A stretch of 9,011 bases of DNA from an uncultured Sutterella sp. Lineage in GTDB: Bacteria; Pseudomonadota; Gammaproteobacteria; Burkholderiales; Burkholderiaceae_F. The notes beneath the pieces are model-generated. The model searched no databases, was not told the origin of the DNA, and saw nothing but the letters and a program-made list of their open reading frames with translations. Position 1 is the first letter of the stretch, and every line of letters begins with the position of its first letter. Location of the stretch: contig CABUOH010000030.1 of NCBI GenBank assembly GCA_902493085.1, forward strand, positions 1-9,011. The letters are read 5' to 3'. The position numbers were made by a program, and so were the translations under genes. Below are positions 5,640 to 9,011 of this stretch, in pieces.

Positions 5640-7466
5640 TTATTGATTCTCGGCGAGCTGACGCTTTTCTTCAAGCGTCTCCCAACGTTCATAGCTTGAG
5701 TTGATTTCGTCTTCGATCGCTTTGGCGCGTTCGGCATCCTTGCGAAGATCCTCAACAGGTTTGGCATGGTAATCGGACGCGCTCATTGCTTCCAACAGTG
5801 CGGCTTGTTCGGCTTCAAGATCTTCGATGAGCTTGGGCAGACGTTCGAGTTCCTGCATTTCCTTATAGCTCATTCGAATCTTGGCGTCGCGCGGGCGCGT
5901 TTTGGGAGGAGCCTTGGCTTGAGGGAGGATTGTCTCGGGCGTCTCAACGGGGGACGGGCGTTGCTGGAGCCAATCCGAATAGCCGCCAACATATTCGCGC
6001 CACAGGCCGTTCCCTTCCGGAGCAAGCACTTCTGTCACGACATTGTCGAGGAAACGACGGTCATGGCTTACAAGAATGATGGTGCCGGGGTAGGTTGAGA
6101 GCGTCTGCTCGAGCATTTCCAAAGAGTCGATGTCGAGATCGTTCGTTGGCTCGTCAAGCACGAGCAGATTGGCGGGGAGTGCAAAGAGGCGGGCAAGCAG
6201 CAACCGGTTGCGCTCTCCGCCAGAAAGCGAGCTGACCGGGACATTGACTCGCCGGGGCGGGAACAAGAAGTCACCCATGTAGGCGATGATGTGTTTCTTC
6301 TGCCCGCCTATTTCCACCCATTCGGAACCTGGAGAAATGGTTTCGGCCACCGTCTTGTTTAAGTCGAGTTGTTCCCTTAGCTGGTCGAAATAAGCAATCT
6401 GCAGATTGGTGCCGAGTTTTATCTCTCCTGAATCGGGTTCGATTTTGCCCAACAGAAGCTTGATCAACGTACTTTTGCCAACACCGTTGTGTCCGATCAG
6501 TCCGAGCCGATCGCCACGCATGAGTTTGAAATTGAGATTGCTTACGATGGGGCGTTCGGCAAAGCACTTGCTAAGGTTAGTGGTCTCACAGACGATCTTG
6601 CCGCTTTTTTCACCCGCATCGATCTTTAGGTTGACGCTGCCCATGCGCTCTCGACGTGCCGCGCGTTGGCGTCGAAGCTCTTCAAGGCGGCGCACCCGGC
6701 CTTCATTGCGGGTTCTCCGGGCCTCGATGCCCTTTCGAATCCAAACTTCCTCCTGAGCCCAGAATTTGTCGAAACGTCGGTTGGCAAGTTCTTCGGCTTG
6801 AAGTTCCTCCTGCTTGCGGCTTTCATACTCTGAGAATTTTCCGGGGTAGGACCGAAGGACGCCGCGATCAAGTTCGATGATGCGGCTCGATACGTTGTCG
6901 AGAAATTGACGATCGTGAGTGATGACGACAAGAGAGCGCTGAGTGCGAAACTCCGTATTGACGAGGTTTTCAAGCGTCGTAATGGCGGTGATGTCTAGGT
7001 GGTTGGTTGGTTCGTCGAGAAGCAGCAAATCGGGTTCAAGTGCAAAGGCGAGAGCCAGGGCGGCGCGCTTGCGTTCGCCGCCGCTCACGCGATCGACTGC
7101 ACGCTTTGGGTCGAGATCGAACTTCATCAGACATTCGTCCAACTTGGCCAGGCGTCGCCAGTGTTCGCGTTCATCGTCAATCTTGTCAAGTCCTCCTCTT
7201 GCAATGAGGCTCTCCTTGATGTTGGCTGCTTGAGGCAGCATGGGTTCCTGCTCAACATAGAGTACGCGAAGACCGTCCTGCACGCGGAGCTCGCCGTCAT
7301 CAAGGTGCGTCTGGCCAGCAAGGATGGAGAGCAAAGTACTTTTGCCGGTGCCGTTGCGGCCGATTAGACCGACGCGTTCGCCGGAATCAATGGAGAGGTC
7401 AGCATCGTCAAGCAGTGGAAGGTCACCCCAAGCAGCGTGGGCTTTCATCAGATTGATAAGCGGCAT
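5640..7466 (-). CDS. uup: ABC-F family ATPase Uup
   Basis: A 608-residue protein with two ATP-binding cassettes and no membrane segments, the ABC-F layout. Cassette 1: Walker A GRNGTGKST (36-44), signature SGGE (128-131), Walker B LLLLDEPTNHLD (147-158), HDR switch near 184. The linker (about 215-275) is rich in Arg and Glu. Cassette 2: Walker A GHNGVGKS (325-332), signature SGGE (415-418), Walker B LLVLDEPTNDLD (434-445). A charged, coiled-coil-like C-terminal domain (about 530-605) is characteristic of Uup, which is about 635 residues in E. coli. The N-terminus (LINL...AWGDLPLLDDADL) also tracks E. coli Uup. Uup is a cytoplasmic, ribosome- and nucleic-acid-associated ATPase; loss in E. coli raises precise excision of transposons. 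The Shine-Dalgarno is poor (GGA only 2 bases before the ATG), so translation may depend on coupling to the upstream gene. The ATG was kept because the homology starts there. Confidence 0.94.
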   Translation of the reverse strand: MPLINLMKAHAAWGDLPLLDDADLSIDSGERVGLIGRNGTGKSTLLSILAGQTHLDDGELRVQDGLRVLYVEQEPMLPQAANIKESLIARGGLDKIDDEREHWRRLAKLDECLMKFDLDPKRAVDRVSGGERKRAALALAFALEPDLLLLDEPTNHLDITAITTLENLVNTEFRTQRSLVVITHDRQFLDNVSSRIIELDRGVLRSYPGKFSEYESRKQEELQAEELANRRFDKFWAQEEVWIRKGIEARRTRNEGRVRRLEELRRQRAARRERMGSVNLKIDAGEKSGKIVCETTNLSKCFAERPIVSNLNFKLMRGDRLGLIGHNGVGKSTLIKLLLGKIEPDSGEIKLGTNLQIAYFDQLREQLDLNKTVAETISPGSEWVEIGGQKKHIIAYMGDFLFPPRRVNVPVSSLSGGERNRLLLARLFALPANLLVLDEPTNDLDIDSLEMLEQTLSTYPGTIILVSHDRRFLDNVVTEVLAPEGNGLWREYVGGYSDWLQQRPSPVETPETILPQAKAPPKTRPRDAKIRMSYKEMQELERLPKLIEDLEAEQAALLEAMSASDYHAKPVEDLRKDAERAKAIEDEINSSYERWETLEEKRQLAENQ

Positions 7467-7484
7467 ATTCCGTTTGTATTATCC

Positions 7485-7524
7485 AAAAAAGTGGTCCGCA
7501 GCAATGTCATCATTGCAACTGGAC
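7485..7524 (-). terminator. Possible weak terminator or attenuator between the LppC gene and uup
   Basis: On the minus strand GTCC (7524-7521) pairs with GGAC (7497-7494), and the inner arms GCAATG and CATTGC (7516-7501) form 6 pairs around ATGA, with an unpaired internal loop between. TTTTTT follows three bases later (7490-7485). The stem overlaps the LppC stop codon. The structure is interrupted, so it may only lower the flow of transcription into uup. Confidence 0.35.
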
Positions 7525-8943
7525 TTCAGGTTCGAGGTGATCGGGGGTTACGGCTTCAGGCAGTTCAATGATCGATTCGGTATTCAAAAGAGCGTCCTGT
7601 GGAGAAGCTGAGGCTACCGATGTATCAAAGAGTTCGCCGGAACGGATTTCAAAGGCGGCGGGGGTGCGAACGACTTGTGCGCTGAGATCGCGATGGACCG
7701 TTAGTCGGCCGGTTTCCCCATCGATTTCGAAAGATTTTTTCCCGCGCGCCCAATCTTCAGCGACCTGATAGGCATCGAGTCCTAACGCAAAAAGGCGCTT
7801 GGCCGGCATTGAGTAGGGCAGAGGCGCTTGGAATTTGGCTGCAAAACTTTCACTGTCATAGCGCAAAATAAAAGGGCATTCTGCGAAAACAACGCGGTTT
7901 AGGTCAAAGGCAAGCGCAGATGCGCTCGAACTTGTTTTAGGGTCGCCCGGGTTCGTTGTCGATGTTGCCCAAACGGTTGTGCGCAAGGGCAAGCGACTAC
8001 GCACAAGCCCTGCATCACGAGCGTCGAGAGCGAGAAGCACGGAGTGATAAGGAGGTTCGGCAACAGCCGTGCGGGCGCGTTGAGCCTCACGAATCTCCTT
8101 GAGCGCCTTGTCGTTGTCAGCCGTTGCGGCCATGTGGTTGAATTTGAGCCGCTCTTCCTCGCTAAGCTCGGGACGACACTTGTCCTGCAGTTCTTGTAGA
8201 TTGTCCATTGTCACCGTGAAGACTTCGTACTGGACGCCTGAAAGATTGAGCACTTTCATGTACGCTTCGCTCAGGCGTTTTTCCCACGGCTTGTCCGCCG
8301 TAAGGATGAGGATCTTCGGAGGCAGGCCGGCGGATGTTTCTGACGGCAACGCCTTTACAGCCTGGCGGGCGATGTATTCAGCCTCCAAGTCGGTCGCGAC
8401 AGAGAGCATCAGCATATTGGATGAAACTTCTTCATCAGGTGCGGTTGCGTAGTTGAGGGTGACGATTGGAATAGGAAGGCTCTTCTCTTTGGCAAGCAGC
8501 TCAACCTGATCCTTTTGAAGCGGCCCGACGACGACATCAGCTCCGGAGAAGACGGCTGTATCAATTAGTTCTTGGACAGTTACGCTATCGGGTGCCTCAA
8601 TCAATAGGATGTTGTCCTGACGGCCGCTGACGCGGCTTGCTGTCAGCAAGCCGTTGGCAACAATGCGGGCGGCTGACAGGAATGGAGATACGTCTGATGG
8701 CATCAGCATTGCGATGGTGACGGGACGATCGGTGTCGACGGAGGGCATGCCTGACAAGGCCTTGTCGTACGTATCGGCAGGAATATCAGATGCGGCCCGC
8801 TTTGCGGCATATGTTGGATCCAATGGAAGGACGACCACGTCGGAATCCGGGGCATCAACCGAAGTCGTTGCAGCGACGCTTACAATCGGTAAGCTTATGA
8901 TTAAGGCTCTGAACAACTGTCGGGCAAATGGAAGGACGGACAC
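7510..8943 (-). CDS. LppC-family penicillin-binding protein activator (periplasmic, LpoA-like)
   Basis: 477 residues from the GTG at 8943. That start is chosen because GAGGGA lies 7 bases upstream; the upstream in-frame TTG at 8958 has no ribosome-binding site. Residues 1-25 form a signal peptide (Arg near 8 and 12, then ALIISLPIVSVAA) with a likely signal peptidase I cut after Ala25. The rest is the periplasmic-binding-protein-like domain of the LppC family: TIAMLMPSD (76-84), DVVVGPLQKDQVELLA (136-151), LLALDARDAGLV (303-314), ATSTTNPGD (326-334), RLFALGLDAYQVA (383-395), and GETGRLTV (409-416). In E. coli LpoA (678 residues) this domain activates the peptidoglycan synthase PBP1A from the outer membrane. 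Here the N-terminal TPR domain is missing, and there is no lipobox cysteine, so the protein is probably soluble. Its partner is inferred, not shown. It is followed 43 bases later by uup. Confidence 0.87.
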   Translation of the reverse strand: MSVLPFARQLFRALIISLPIVSVAATTSVDAPDSDVVVLPLDPTYAAKRAASDIPADTYDKALSGMPSVDTDRPVTIAMLMPSDVSPFLSAARIVANGLLTASRVSGRQDNILLIEAPDSVTVQELIDTAVFSGADVVVGPLQKDQVELLAKEKSLPIPIVTLNYATAPDEEVSSNMLMLSVATDLEAEYIARQAVKALPSETSAGLPPKILILTADKPWEKRLSEAYMKVLNLSGVQYEVFTVTMDNLQELQDKCRPELSEEERLKFNHMAATADNDKALKEIREAQRARTAVAEPPYHSVLLALDARDAGLVRSRLPLRTTVWATSTTNPGDPKTSSSASALAFDLNRVVFAECPFILRYDSESFAAKFQAPLPYSMPAKRLFALGLDAYQVAEDWARGKKSFEIDGETGRLTVHRDLSAQVVRTPAAFEIRSGELFDTSVASASPQDALLNTESIIELPEAVTPDHLEPEVQLQ

Positions 8944-8944
8944 G

Positions 8945-9011
8945 ATGAATTCCCTCAATGATTTATGGACATCTAACGCTTTGATTCAGGCGGCGGGCCT
9001 GCCTGGGCAGA
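8945..9011 (+). CDS. Divergent gene, 5' fragment, probably rsmI (16S rRNA 2'-O-methyltransferase)
   Basis: A plus-strand frame opens with ATG at 8945 and stays open for 22 codons to the window edge, starting MNSLNDLWTSNALIQAAG. AAGGA lies 8 bases upstream (8932-8936). In E. coli and many betaproteobacteria the LppC-family gene is divergent from rsmI, whose proteins often have a short variable leader before a TLYVVATPIGN motif. That motif would lie beyond the edge. The assignment therefore rests on position, ribosome-binding site and an open frame, not on a recognised domain. The other plus-strand ATGs here (8959, 8965) run into stops quickly. Confidence 0.4.
   Translation, partial: MNSLNDLWTSNALIQAAGLPGQ
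8951..8956 (-). promoter_or_regulatory. Shine-Dalgarno site deciding the LppC start
   Basis: GAGGGA on the minus strand is 7 bases before the GTG at 8943 and leaves no room for the upstream TTG at 8958. It lies inside the first codons of the plus-strand frame that starts at 8945. Confidence 0.7.

Noticed and set aside
7478..7483. GATAAT on the minus strand just before uup, as a -10 element
   Set aside because: There is no acceptable -35 at 16-18 bases, and transcription would begin about five bases before the start codon.
8956..8958. TTG as start of the LppC gene
   Set aside because: It has no Shine-Dalgarno, and the GAGGGA between it and the GTG at 8943 fits the GTG.
1..9011. Mobile elements, CRISPR arrays, tRNA or rRNA genes
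   Set aside because: No transposase or integrase frame, no spaced direct repeats and no recognisable RNA gene was found by reading both strands. A covariance-model search would be needed to exclude small RNAs.

Overview
The window is a moderately GC-rich piece of a Gram-negative, anaerobically living proteobacterium. A betaproteobacterium of the Sutterellaceae type fits best: a periplasmic LppC-family penicillin-binding-protein activator and a Uup-type ABC-F ATPase sit beside a Desulfovibrio/Shewanella-type exported [FeFe] hydrogenase. The taxonomic placement is an inference from protein flavour and cannot be proven here. Five of the six genes with most or all of their sequence visible have a clear family. 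All genes read leftward on the minus strand except a fragment at the right edge.

Left block (1-1778): a hydrogenase operon read in the order large subunit (hydA), small subunit with a twin-arginine signal (hydB), and then the first 16 codons of a gene overlapping hydB by 8 bases. That N-terminus resembles the gamma (cytochrome b) subunit of formate dehydrogenases. This is the order known from the Shewanella oneidensis [FeFe] hydrogenase operon, where an fdhC-type gene follows hydB and is followed by maturation genes. The likely picture is an exported hydrogenase tied to the quinone pool through a membrane cytochrome b. Its 5' region (1779-2147) is long, about 370 bases without a gene, and holds an FNR-like inverted repeat.

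Middle block (2148-5640): a radical SAM protein of the HemN/HemW superfamily with a strong intrinsic terminator, then a long-chain acyl-CoA synthetase (GTG start) with a weaker hairpin terminator. These look like single-gene transcription units: each is followed by its own hairpin and separated by a gap.

Right block (5571-9011): an LppC-family periplasmic protein followed by uup, ending in a very strong 19-bp stem terminator with a second hairpin directly behind it. At the right edge a plus-strand reading frame opens one base away from the LppC start codon. By position it is probably the 5' end of rsmI, the divergent neighbour of this family in many proteobacteria. No RNA genes, insertion sequences, CRISPR arrays or phage genes were seen. 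The part most worth following is the hydrogenase operon; I see no clearly new defence or mobile system.
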